From: Betaproteobacteria bacterium
Lineage (GTDB): Bacteria > Pseudomonadota > Gammaproteobacteria > Burkholderiales > SG8-41
DNA: 12,156 bases
Direction: 5' to 3'
Assembly: GCA_028292065.1 (NCBI GenBank)
Contig: JAQGNC010000652.1
Coordinates: 1 to 12,156, forward strand
Shown here: one piece after another, positions 1 through 6,214 of the stretch
How positions within the stretch are numbered: the first letter of the stretch is position 1
Layout of the letters: the number at the start of each line of letters is the position of its first letter
The notes under the pieces: model-generated
What the model saw: only the letters and a program-made list of their open reading frames with translations
Told to the model about the DNA's origin: nothing
Database searches by the model: none
Program-made: the position numbers and the translations under genes

Positions 1-1
1 G

Positions 2-1033
2 TCGCAAGTAACTAACGCCGTAAAAGCGCCGGCAGCAAAAGGCACTGGCGCCGCAAAAGCGCCGGCAGTAGCGGGCACTCACGCCTTCGTCGCGCCGGCC
101 GCGAAAAGCGCCGACGCCGAGACCGTCCTGCGCCGTCTCGAATGGACGGTGCTGCGGCGCCTCGACGGGCTGCTGCACGGCGATTACCGGACACTCTTCC
201 GCGGCTTCGGGCTCGATCTCGCGGACCTGCGCGAATACCAGTACAACGACGACGTCCGCCACATCGACTGGAACGTGACCGCGAGGCTGCAGACCCCGTA
301 CGTGCGCGAGTATTACGAGGATCGCGAAGTCACCGCGTGGTTTCTGCTCGACCTCTCGCCGTCGCTCGACTTCGGCTCGGGCGCGGTCAGGAAGCGCTCG
401 CTCTCCGCGGAATTCGTCGCGGTGCTGGCGAGGCTGCTCACGCGTCACGGCAATCGCGTCGGCGCGGTCTTCTACGGCGACGCGGTCGACACCGTGATCC
501 CCGCGCGCAGCGGCCGCCGCCAGGTGCTGCACATCCTCCATCGCATGCTCGCGCGGCCCAAGCGCGAGCGCTCGGCGAGCACCGACCTGAAGCAGTTCAT
601 GCAGAGCGCTTTCCAGGTGATGCAGCGGCGCTCGCTGGTCTTCATCGTGTCCGATTTCATCAGCGCGCCGGGGTGGGCGCAGCCGCTGTCGCACATCGCA
701 CAGCGCCACGAAGCGATCGCGGTCCGGCTCTACGACCCGCTCGAAATCGAAATGCCCGATCTCGGCATGCTCGTCGTGCAGGACGCCGAAAGCGGCGAGC
801 AGCTTTTCGTCGACACGCACGACCGCGGTTTCAGGAAGCGTTTCGCGCAGGCCGCCGAGCGCCGCGAGACTTCGCTGCGCGAAGCTTTTCGCGACGCCGG
901 CATCGACGCGCTCGAGCTCTCGACCGGGGACGACCTGGTCGATGCCCTGATGCGCTTTGCCGATCTTCGCAAGCGCCGCAGCCAGCTCGCCGCGGGCGGC
1001 GCTCTCCCCCCGCACCTCGGCGCGAACCGATGA
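2..1033 (+). CDS. DUF58 domain protein, 5' end outside window (partial)
   Basis: This is a cytoplasmic DUF58 protein of the type encoded beside MoxR AAA+ ATPases and VWA membrane proteins; its biochemical role is not established. Visible family signatures are RLEWTVLRRLDGLLHGDYRT, then YNDDVRHIDWNVTAR, then the VWA-like segment LLDLSPSLDFGS. A GTG at 149 could be a start. However, the conserved RLEWTV segment lies before it in the same frame, and that frame stays open to the first bases of the window, so I treat the gene as entering from the left. The extra N-terminal part (about residues 6-38 counted from base 2) is an Ala/Lys/Pro-rich linker built of three 11-residue repeats. The stop overlaps the start of the VWA gene (ATGA), indicating translational coupling. 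A MoxR ATPase gene is expected upstream but cannot be seen. The family call is firm; the true start is unknown. Confidence 0.88.
   Translation, partial: SQVTNAVKAPAAKGTGAAKAPAVAGTHAFVAPAAKSADAETVLRRLEWTVLRRLDGLLHGDYRTLFRGFGLDLADLREYQYNDDVRHIDWNVTARLQTPYVREYYEDREVTAWFLLDLSPSLDFGSGAVRKRSLSAEFVAVLARLLTRHGNRVGAVFYGDAVDTVIPARSGRRQVLHILHRMLARPKRERSASTDLKQFMQSAFQVMQRRSLVFIVSDFISAPGWAQPLSHIAQRHEAIAVRLYDPLEIEMPDLGMLVVQDAESGEQLFVDTHDRGFRKRFAQAAERRETSLREAFRDAGIDALELSTGDDLVDALMRFADLRKRRSQLAAGGALPPHLGANR
17..115 (+). repeat. 33-bp in-frame tandem repeat, three decaying copies
   Basis: Units at 17-49, 50-82 and 83-115 encode AVKAPAAKGTG, AAKAPAVAGTH and AFVAPAAKSAD in the DUF58 frame. The first two are clearly alike in DNA; the third is recognisable mainly as protein. 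The 33-base period keeps the frame, which supports coding upstream of base 149. Confidence 0.7.
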
Positions 1034-2082
1034 CGTTCATCTGGCCTCAGCTCCTGTGGCTGCTGCTCGTGGTCCCGGTCGTGGTCGCGGGCTACGTGTT
1101 CGTGGTGCGCCGCAAAGCGAAATCGGCCGCGCGCTACGCGAACCTCACGATGCTCAGAGAGGCTGTCGGCCGCGCGCCGGCGATGCGCCGCCACATACCC
1201 CCGGCGCTCTTTCTCGCGGCGCTGATCGCGATGATCGTCGCCACGGCGCGGCCCGCGGCGATCGTCAGCCTGCCCGCGCTGCACGAGACCGTGATGCTCG
1301 CGATCGACGTCTCGGGCAGCATGCGCGCGACCGATGTCCAGCCGAACCGGCTCGCAGCGGCGCAGGCTGCGGCCCGGACGTTCGTCGAGGAACAGCCGCG
1401 AAGCACCAGGCTCGGCGTGGTCGCTTTCGCGGCGACGGCGCTCGTCGTGCAGCATCCGACGCAGAACCGCGAGGACATCCTCTCCGCGATCGAGCGCCTG
1501 CAGCTCCAGCGCGGCACCGCGCTCGGCAGTGCGATCGTCGTGTCGCTCGGCGCGATCTTTCCCGACGAAGGGATCACGCTCGAATCGGTGGCGGGCGGAC
1601 CGGAAGGACGCCGTAAACCGGCGCCGGCCGCGGCCGACCCCGCCGCAGGTAAGGAGAAAGCCGAGAAGAAGCCGGTGGCGCCGGGTTCAGCCACGTCCGC
1701 CGCGATCATCCTCATCAGCGACGGGCAGCGTACGACCGGCCCCGAAGTCCTGGAAGCCGCGAACGCCGCGGCCGAGCGCGGCGTGCGGGTTTATACCGTC
1801 GGCATCGGCACGCCCGAAGGCGAAGTCATGGGCTTCGAAGGCTGGCGCATGCGGGTGCGGCTCGACGAGGACACCCTGAAGAACGTCGCGAGCATCACCC
1901 ACGCCGAATACTTTTACGCGGGCAACGCCGCAGAGCTGAAGAAGGTCTACCGCGCGCTCACCTCGCGCTTCACGCTCGAGAAGAAGGAAACCGAAGTGAC
2001 CTCGCTGTTCTCGGCGCTCGCCGCCGTGCTCGCCATCACCTCGGCGCTACTGTCGCTCGCGTGGTTCAACCGCATTCTGTGA
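1030..2082 (+). CDS. BatA-like VWA domain membrane protein
   Basis: This is a 350-residue membrane-anchored von Willebrand A protein, like BatA in MoxR-DUF58-Bat operons. Hydrophobic segments lie at about residues 7-26, 57-76 and 327-346, so the VWA domain (about 85-310) sits between N-terminal and C-terminal anchors. The MIDAS metal site is complete: D93-x-S95-x-S97 (DVSGSM), T163 in RGTALG and D231 in LISDG. An unusual Ala/Pro/Lys-rich insertion at about 188-222 interrupts the domain. The ATG at 1030 overlaps the DUF58 stop (ATGA). The same frame is open much further upstream, to 142, but that part lies antiphase over the DUF58 gene and is a shadow. The complex may assist folding or metal insertion of partner proteins or respond to envelope stress. 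That is general knowledge of MoxR systems and not visible here. Confidence 0.92.
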   Translation: MTFIWPQLLWLLLVVPVVVAGYVFVVRRKAKSAARYANLTMLREAVGRAPAMRRHIPPALFLAALIAMIVATARPAAIVSLPALHETVMLAIDVSGSMRATDVQPNRLAAAQAAARTFVEEQPRSTRLGVVAFAATALVVQHPTQNREDILSAIERLQLQRGTALGSAIVVSLGAIFPDEGITLESVAGGPEGRRKPAPAAADPAAGKEKAEKKPVAPGSATSAAIILISDGQRTTGPEVLEAANAAAERGVRVYTVGIGTPEGEVMGFEGWRMRVRLDEDTLKNVASITHAEYFYAGNAAELKKVYRALTSRFTLEKKETEVTSLFSALAAVLAITSALLSLAWFNRIL

Positions 2083-2086
2083 ATGG

Positions 2087-2136
2087 GGGGACTGTCCCCG
2101 ATTTGCGGATAGTGACAATCGGGGACTGTCCCGATT
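2087..2136. repeat. Paired GGGGACTGTCCCC palindromes
   Basis: Two copies of the near-palindrome GGGGACTGTCCC(C) lie at 2087-2099 and 2121-2132. They are arranged so that GGGACTGTCCCCGATT and AATCGGGGACTGTCCC are inverted with one mismatch at the symmetric centre. The element starts 4 bases after the VWA stop. It resembles REP-type intergenic palindromes of betaproteobacteria and could fold in the transcript end; no T-tract follows. Confidence 0.7.
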
Positions 2137-2187
2137 AATGCGCGTGAGCAATCAAGGCTTCCGTCGCCATTTTCAAATCGCTTCTTC

Positions 2188-2203
2188 GCGCCGCACGCGG
2201 CGC
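2188..2203. repeat. Small GC hairpin
   Basis: GCGCCGC (2188-2194) and GCGGCGC (2197-2203) form a perfect 7-bp inverted repeat around AC. The 2-base loop is too tight for a full stem in RNA, so the top pair would open. It may be part of the transcript end between two convergent genes. Confidence 0.4.
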
Positions 2204-2208
2204 TTCTG

Positions 2209-2274
2209 GTAGCGCAGGCGCCTCGCCTGCTGCCGTGAACCCGAACCTCGCTGCAGGCGCGGCGCCTGCGCTAC
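2209..2274. repeat. 22-bp inverted repeat in convergent intergenic gap
   Basis: The arm at 2209-2230 (begins GTAGCGCAGGCG) pairs with 2253-2274 (ends CGCCTGCGCTAC) with one mismatch in 22, around a 22-base loop. It lies between the convergent VWA and DUF4124 genes and could end transcription from both sides, although no T-run follows. The arm sequence looks like a dispersed repeat of the REP/MITE kind rather than a one-off terminator; that is an inference. Confidence 0.75.
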
Positions 2275-2286
2275 AAAACCGGTTCG

Positions 2287-2718
2287 CTAGCGCGCCCCCT
2301 CGAGCTGCTGCACGCGCTTGCGCGCCGAGTCCACCGCGAGCGCCAGGCTTTTCTGCCGCTCGAAGTACGCATCGGTGAGGCGGCTGTTGCCGCCGGCGGT
2401 GCCGATGCGCTCCCCCGGCAAAGGCTCCTTGCCCGCTTCGGCCGCGGCTTGCGCTTTCTGCAGGTTGTCGCGGGCCTGCACGAGGTCGGGCTGTTGCGGC
2501 GCCGACTGCGGCTGGGCGCGCTTTTCCTCCGGCCTGATCGGGACCACTCCGGTCTTCGCAGGGGGCGGCTCGATCGTGTCGACCTTTTTAGCTCCGGGGA
2601 CGGGCTTTTCGCCGTAGGTGACTTTGCCGTCCGGCATGGTCGATTTGTAGAGGGTCTGGGCTGCGGCGGCTGACGCGAGCACCATCAGCGACGTTGAAAG
2701 TACCGCCTGCGCGATCAT
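2287..2718 (-). CDS. Secreted DUF4124 domain protein
   Basis: This 143-residue protein has a short signal peptide (hydrophobic MIAQAVLSTSLMVLASAAAAQ, probable cleavage near residue 20). The DUF4124 core follows: LYKSTMPDGKVTYGEKPVPGAK. Family members typically carry this 'x-Y-K-x-x-x-x-x-G-x-x-x-Y' beta hairpin at the N-terminus of periplasmic proteins of unknown function. The rest is a Pro/Gln-rich linker (about 50-78) and a helical C-terminus (about 80-143, rich in Ala, Gln and charged residues) that may form a coiled coil. The ATG at 2718 is preceded by AGGAG (2726-2730) at 7-base spacing, which fixes the start. The gene stands alone and is convergent with the VWA gene. Function unknown; family call confident. 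Confidence 0.85.
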   Translation of the reverse strand: MIAQAVLSTSLMVLASAAAAQTLYKSTMPDGKVTYGEKPVPGAKKVDTIEPPPAKTGVVPIRPEEKRAQPQSAPQQPDLVQARDNLQKAQAAAEAGKEPLPGERIGTAGGNSRLTDAYFERQKSLALAVDSARKRVQQLEGAR

Positions 2719-2871
2719 GTGAACGCTCCTTCGATGGGCGACATGCGAACCGATTGTATGAGCGCCGATTCAAGCGGGCAAACCACGCTCGGTCCGCTTT
2801 TTGCGTCGTGTCGCGTAGAGGCGCGCCGTCTGCGGTCATTGAGGGAATTGCGCATCGCCCCGGATCAAACC

Positions 2872-2924
2872 GGGGTCTGACCCCAAAAAACCGGGGTCAG
2901 ACCCCAAGAGCCGGGGTCGACCCC
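2872..2924. repeat. Three GGGGTC-GACCCC palindromes in tandem
   Basis: Near-palindromes GGGGTCTGACCCC (2872-2884), GGGGTCAGACCCC (2893-2905) and GGGGTCGACCCC (2913-2924) sit about 20 bases apart, each preceded by CC, separated by A-rich or AAGAG spacers. They end about 30 bases before the DUF3182 start, so they lie in its 5' leader or promoter region. The first two differ only by T/A at the symmetric centre; the third has lost one central base. This looks like a dispersed intergenic repeat rather than an operator. Confidence 0.7.
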
Positions 2925-2955
2925 GCAGCGGGCGTGCGGTGTGCGAAGGAGCGCC

Positions 2956-4122
2956 ATGCAATCCGAACCGTTCACGAGTGCTCATACGGCGCGCGCACCG
3001 TTCGCGTCCGCCGGCGCCGCGCAAGGCGTGGTCGTGTCGTACGCGCCGCCGCGCGGCTACAACCCGGGCTCGCACGAGTGCGTCACCCGCATGAAGCTCG
3101 CGGACAAGCTCGCTGCGCTCAAAGGCTGCGCTTTTGCGGGCGAGTACGCTGGCCAGGCTGCGTATAACGGCGCGCTGTACTACGTGCCGAGCCGTACGAT
3201 CGTCGGCTGCGACGCGGCCGCGGCGCTCGGCATCTACGGCGAGGACGATCTCTTCGGCGGGGTCGTGCCGTATGCGTTCGCCGGCACCAAGACGATCACT
3301 CACCCGCTCGTAGACCCTCGTGCCGCGGCGCCGAGCGGGTGGTCGCATGAATTTCCCGAGGCGGTGCGGCACGCGGTGCTCGACGGCTATGCGGCGTTCA
3401 CGACCGACGACGCCGCGCGCGCAGGCGCCAGGCTGCTCGAGCTCGGCGCGGTGCGAGTCAAGCCTGCGCTCGCGCTCGGCGGGCGCGGGCAGACGGTCGT
3501 GTATGCGATGCGCGACCTCGAAGCCGCGATCGCGGACATCGACTCGCACGAGCTCGCGCAGTGCGGCGTCGCCCTCGAGCACAATCTCACCGAGGTGTCG
3601 ACGTTCAGCGTGGGCCAGGTGAAGATCGCCGGTATCGTCGCGACCTATTACGGCACCCAGAGCCTCGCGGTGGACCACCGCGGCGAAGAAGTCTACGGCG
3701 GCTCGAGCCTGGTCGTCGCGCGAGGCGGATTCGACGCACTGCTCGCGCTGGACATGCCCGACGCGATGCGGCTCGCGGTGAGTCACGCCCAGGTCTACGA
3801 CGATGCCGCTCACGCGTGCTTCCCCGGGTTTTTTGCCTCGCGCCGCAATTACGATGTCGTGCAGGGCCGCGATGCCGCGGGCCGGCTGCGCTGCGGCGTG
3901 CTCGAGCAGTCGTGGCGTATCGGGGGCGCGAGCGGCGCGGAGGTCGGCGCGCTCGAGCGCTTTCGCGAAGACCCGGCGCTGCGCGCGGTGCGCGCGTGGT
4001 GCGTCGAAGTCTACGGCGAGTGCGAACCGCCGCCCGAGGCGACGGTGTATTTCAGCGGCGTCGACGAGAAAGTCGACCGCATCACGAAGTACACGATGGT
4101 CGAGCCGTATGCCGACGCATGA
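2956..4122 (+). CDS. DUF3182 family protein, ATP-grasp-like
   Basis: This 388-residue protein is recognised as DUF3182 from YVPSRTIVG, GIYGEDDLFGGVVPYAFAGTK and ITHPLVDP in its N-terminal half. The segment VRVKPALALGGRGQT (about 167-180) looks like an ATP-grasp nucleotide loop, with K169 and the Gly-rich GGRGQ. A later LEHN motif (about 207-210) could supply metal ligands. ATP-dependent ligase chemistry is an inference from these; no substrate is known. No signal peptide is visible, so it is cytoplasmic. I chose ATG 2956 over the in-frame GTG at 2941 because AAGGAG (2946-2951) sits just before it. Its last 14 bases overlap the alpha/beta hydrolase gene, and I recall this pairing from other betaproteobacteria, which suggests a joint function. 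Confidence 0.87.
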   Translation: MQSEPFTSAHTARAPFASAGAAQGVVVSYAPPRGYNPGSHECVTRMKLADKLAALKGCAFAGEYAGQAAYNGALYYVPSRTIVGCDAAAALGIYGEDDLFGGVVPYAFAGTKTITHPLVDPRAAAPSGWSHEFPEAVRHAVLDGYAAFTTDDAARAGARLLELGAVRVKPALALGGRGQTVVYAMRDLEAAIADIDSHELAQCGVALEHNLTEVSTFSVGQVKIAGIVATYYGTQSLAVDHRGEEVYGGSSLVVARGGFDALLALDMPDAMRLAVSHAQVYDDAAHACFPGFFASRRNYDVVQGRDAAGRLRCGVLEQSWRIGGASGAEVGALERFREDPALRAVRAWCVEVYGECEPPPEATVYFSGVDEKVDRITKYTMVEPYADA

Positions 4123-4918
4123 GAGCAAAGTCGAGCTGGCGGTCGACGGCGAGCACATCGCGGCAACGCTCATCGCACCGGCGACCACCATTCCCGGCGT
4201 GCTGTGCGTTCACGGCTGGGGCGGCAGCCAGCAGCAGTATCTCGCGCGCGCACGCGAGATCGCGGCGCTCGGCTGCATCTCGCTGACGTTCGACCTGAGA
4301 GGGCACGCGCGCAACGAACCGCAGCAGGCGTGCGTCTCGCGTGAAGACAACCTGCGCGACGTGCTGGCGGCGTACGACGAGCTTCAGAGCCATCCTTCGG
4401 TCGATGAAGCGTCGATCGGTGTGGTGGGCAGCAGCTACGGCGGCTACCTCGCCGCCATACTGACGACCCTGCGTCCGGTGCGCTGGCTCGCCTTGCGGGT
4501 CCCCGCGCTCTATCAGGACGCCGACTGGGACATGCCCAAGAAGCAGCTGCATAAAGCGGCCGACCTGCACGCGTACCGCCGCCGCGAGCTGCGCCCCGGC
4601 GACAACCGCGCGCTGAAAGCGTGCGCGGCATTCAAAGGCGACGTGTTGATCGTCGAATCCGAGCGCGACGACATCGTCCCGCACCGCACGATCGAGAATT
4701 ATCTCGAAGCGTGCACGCACGCGCACTCGCTGACCTATCGCGTCATCTCCGAGGCCGACCACGGACTGTCGCATGCCCCCGCGCAGCGCGCGTACACCGG
4801 GATCCTGGTCAACTGGCTCACCGAAATGGTCTTCGGTGCGCGAGCTGGCGCGAGCGCCGCGCACGGCAGCGCCCGCGCCGGCGCTGCCACCCCGACCCGC
4901 GCACCGCATCCCGGCTGA
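4109..4918 (+). CDS. Alpha/beta hydrolase (serine hydrolase)
   Basis: This 269-residue cytoplasmic alpha/beta hydrolase has the oxyanion-side motif CVHGWGGS (about 33-40) and FDLRGHA (61-67). Its nucleophile elbow is GSSYGG, with S109 as the likely nucleophile. The probable acid is D187 or D188 (ESERDDIVPH) and the histidine is H218 (EADHGL). These give a complete catalytic triad of the dienelactone hydrolase/acyl-peptidase-like type. The substrate cannot be inferred. The ATG at 4109 lies inside the DUF3182 gene with a 14-base overlap and no good Shine-Dalgarno sequence, so translation is probably coupled. The last 25 residues are an Ala/Pro/Thr-rich tail without recognisable fold. The frame is open upstream to 3803, but that is a shadow of DUF3182. 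Confidence 0.9.
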   Translation: MPTHESKVELAVDGEHIAATLIAPATTIPGVLCVHGWGGSQQQYLARAREIAALGCISLTFDLRGHARNEPQQACVSREDNLRDVLAAYDELQSHPSVDEASIGVVGSSYGGYLAAILTTLRPVRWLALRVPALYQDADWDMPKKQLHKAADLHAYRRRELRPGDNRALKACAAFKGDVLIVESERDDIVPHRTIENYLEACTHAHSLTYRVISEADHGLSHAPAQRAYTGILVNWLTEMVFGARAGASAAHGSARAGAATPTRAPHPG

Positions 4919-4947
4919 CCGGCGGATAGCGAAGGGCGGCGGGCCTA

Positions 4948-4970
4948 CGGGGAAACATTGGTTTGCCCCG
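4948..4970 (+). terminator. Possible weak terminator hairpin
   Basis: CGGGGAAAC and GTTTGCCCCG can pair around ATTG with one bulged G, 29 bases after the hydrolase stop. The following TTACCTTTAT is only moderately T-rich, so termination strength is uncertain. Confidence 0.4.
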
Positions 4971-5005
4971 TTACCTTTATCGACGGCCCCGGTCCGTGAA
5001 CAGTT

Positions 5006-5021
5006 TGGCATGCAGCTTGCT
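5006..5021 (+). promoter_or_regulatory. Sigma-54 (RpoN) promoter
   Basis: TGGCATGCAGCTTGCT matches the -24/-12 consensus TGGCACG-N4-TTGCW at every defined position except T for C at position 6. The invariant GG (5007-5008) and GC (5019-5020) have the required 10-base spacing. Transcription would begin near 5032, giving a leader of about 39 bases before the DUF4142 ATG with its AGGAGG site. The element is also embedded in a dyad, GTTTGGCA-N10-TGCCAAAC (5003-5028). An enhancer-binding activator would be required; none is encoded in the window. Confidence 0.75.
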
Positions 5022-5070
5022 GCCAAACGCGCGCTCACGGCCCGCGGCCGTTTTTTACTCAGGAGGCGTT

Positions 5071-5598
5071 ATGACACAGGCACTAGGTCGGTCGATTTTT
5101 GCAGGTGTGGCTCTGGTTTTGTCGTTCGGCGCGTATGCCGCCGACAAGAAGTCCGACAGCGGCAAGGCGTCCAAGAGCGACGCGAGCTTCATGAAGGACG
5201 CCGCGAACGACAGCGCGGCCGAGATCGAGCTCGGCAAGCTCGTCCCGCAGAAATCGCAGAATGCCGACGTCAAGGCTTTCTCCCAGCGCATGGTCGACGA
5301 CCACACCAAGGCGAGTCAGGAGCTCGAGCCGATCGCGTCCAAGATGGGCGTGGACCTGCCGAAAGCCCCGACCGGATCGCACGCCAAAATGGTCAAGGAG
5401 CTCGCGAAGAAGGACAAGAACTTCGACCATGAATATGCCGAAGCCATGGTGAAAGACCACGAGAAAGCGGTGAAGCTCTTCGAGAAAACCTCGAAGAAAG
5501 GCGACTCCGAAGAAGTCCGGCAGTTCGCGGCGAAGACGCTCCCGACGCTGCAGGAACACCTGAAGATGGCGAAGGACCTGAAGAAAAACGTGAAGTAA
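5071..5598 (+). CDS. Secreted DUF4142 (ferritin-like fold) protein
   Basis: This 175-residue periplasmic protein has a signal peptide (about residues 1-24, ending SFGAYA-AD). A DUF4142 domain (about 37-170) follows, all helical and rich in Lys and Asp/Glu. Characteristic segments are FMKDAANDSAAEIELGKL, FSQRMVDDHTKASQEL, MVKDHEKAVKLFEK and TLPTLQEHLKMAKDL. The family has a ferritin-like four-helix arrangement; the repeated DDH and KDH motifs are typical and could bind metal, but function is unknown. The ATG at 5071 has a textbook AGGAGG (5061-5066). The frame is open upstream to 4963, but that adds a segment with no signal-peptide logic and would cross the sigma-54 promoter. The gene is monocistronic, between that promoter and an intrinsic terminator, which suggests a stress- or nutrient-responsive envelope protein. 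Confidence 0.9.
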   Translation: MTQALGRSIFAGVALVLSFGAYAADKKSDSGKASKSDASFMKDAANDSAAEIELGKLVPQKSQNADVKAFSQRMVDDHTKASQELEPIASKMGVDLPKAPTGSHAKMVKELAKKDKNFDHEYAEAMVKDHEKAVKLFEKTSKKGDSEEVRQFAAKTLPTLQEHLKMAKDLKKNVK

Positions 5599-5615
5599 CT
5601 GCGGTGTTCACTTCA

Positions 5616-5727
5616 AACCCACCCCCATCCCAACCTTCCCCCTGAGGGGGAAGGAGAGTTTTTGCAGGCGCGCCACGCGCCTGTAGTCCCCTCCCCTTCA
5701 GGGGGAGGGTTAGGGTGGGGGTGGGTT
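5616..5727. repeat. 112-bp composite inverted-repeat element
   Basis: The outer arm from 5616 (AACCCACCCCCATCCC...) pairs with the arm ending at 5727 (...GGGTGGGGGTGGGTT) at 34 of 39 positions. Each arm carries its own hairpin. The centre holds a third, CAGGCGCG-CCA-CGCGCCTG (5665-5683). The nested layout resembles a non-coding REP/MITE-like element. It contains no coding frame of interest. Confidence 0.8.
5634..5663 (+). terminator. Rho-independent terminator of the DUF4142 gene
   Basis: CCTTCCCCC-TGA-GGGGGAAGG (5634-5654) is a perfect 9-bp stem with a 3-base loop. TTTTT follows at 5659-5663. It begins 35 bases after the DUF4142 stop and forms the left arm of the larger repeat element, so the repeat appears to have been put to use as a terminator. 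Confidence 0.7.
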
Positions 5728-5830
5728 CAAACAGATCGAGGCTCGACGAGCGAACCTGGTCTTCGGACCGCCGTCATTCTCGACGTCCGCGAGCGCAAGT
5801 GATCCGGAATCCATTTTGAAGCGCCTCGCG

Positions 5831-6214
5831 TCAGAAGCGCTTCGAAATCGCGTAGCGGCCGGGCGTCATGAAAACCAGCGCGAGCGCGGTGAAGAGATAC
5901 ATCGCCTGCAGCTCGAGCGCGTAACCGCCCTGCTTGCCCATCGCGAAGAACTCCGCACGGTGCACCAGCATGAGCGCGAATATCATGTTGCCGAAGATGA
6001 GGAAAGCGCCGGTGCGCGCGAAAAGGCCGAGGATCAGCAGGATCGGGCCGAGCACTTCGCCCAGGAAGACGCCGTAGGCGAACCACGGCGGCAGGCCGAT
6101 GCCTTGCACCATCGGGGTGAGGAATCCGACGCCGCCTTTGATTTTTGCGATGCCGTGGAGTAAGACCAGAAGTCCCAATACGAGACGCAGAACCAGCTTG
6201 CCGAAGTCTTCCAT
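5831..6214 (-). CDS. DoxX family membrane protein
   Basis: This 127-residue inner-membrane protein of the DoxX family has about four hydrophobic helices (about residues 7-22, 44-67, 69-90 and 103-118). The family features LVLRLVLGLLVLLHGIAK at the N-terminus and GEVLGPILLILGLFARTGA are clear. DoxX-like proteins are small quinone- or redox-associated membrane proteins of mostly unknown activity. I chose the ATG at 6214 (MEDFGK) with a GGGGTGG-like sequence upstream. A TTG at 6235 would only add seven polar residues. The gene is divergent from the phosphoesterase gene, and its start codon shares CATG with the first ATG of that gene. Downstream lie about 100 bases with nothing recognised, then the 112-bp repeat. 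Confidence 0.88.
   Translation of the reverse strand: MEDFGKLVLRLVLGLLVLLHGIAKIKGGVGFLTPMVQGIGLPPWFAYGVFLGEVLGPILLILGLFARTGAFLIFGNMIFALMLVHRAEFFAMGKQGGYALELQAMYLFTALALVFMTPGRYAISKRF

Noticed and set aside
142..1029. Upstream half of the long open frame that continues into the VWA gene
   Set aside because: It overlaps the DUF58 gene in another frame and reads as Arg/Ala/Pro-rich low-complexity protein; the real VWA start is ATG 1030.
2872..2924. CRISPR array
   Set aside because: There are only three short palindromic units with about 8-base spacers; spacers are far too short and no cas gene is present.
2836..4191. 451-codon open frame on the minus strand
   Set aside because: It is antisense to DUF3182, has a composition typical of GC-rich shadow frames and no family signature, whereas the plus strand carries recognisable domains.
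4082..5038. 318-codon open frame on the minus strand
   Set aside because: It is antisense to the alpha/beta hydrolase gene and covers the sigma-54 promoter; no motif is seen.
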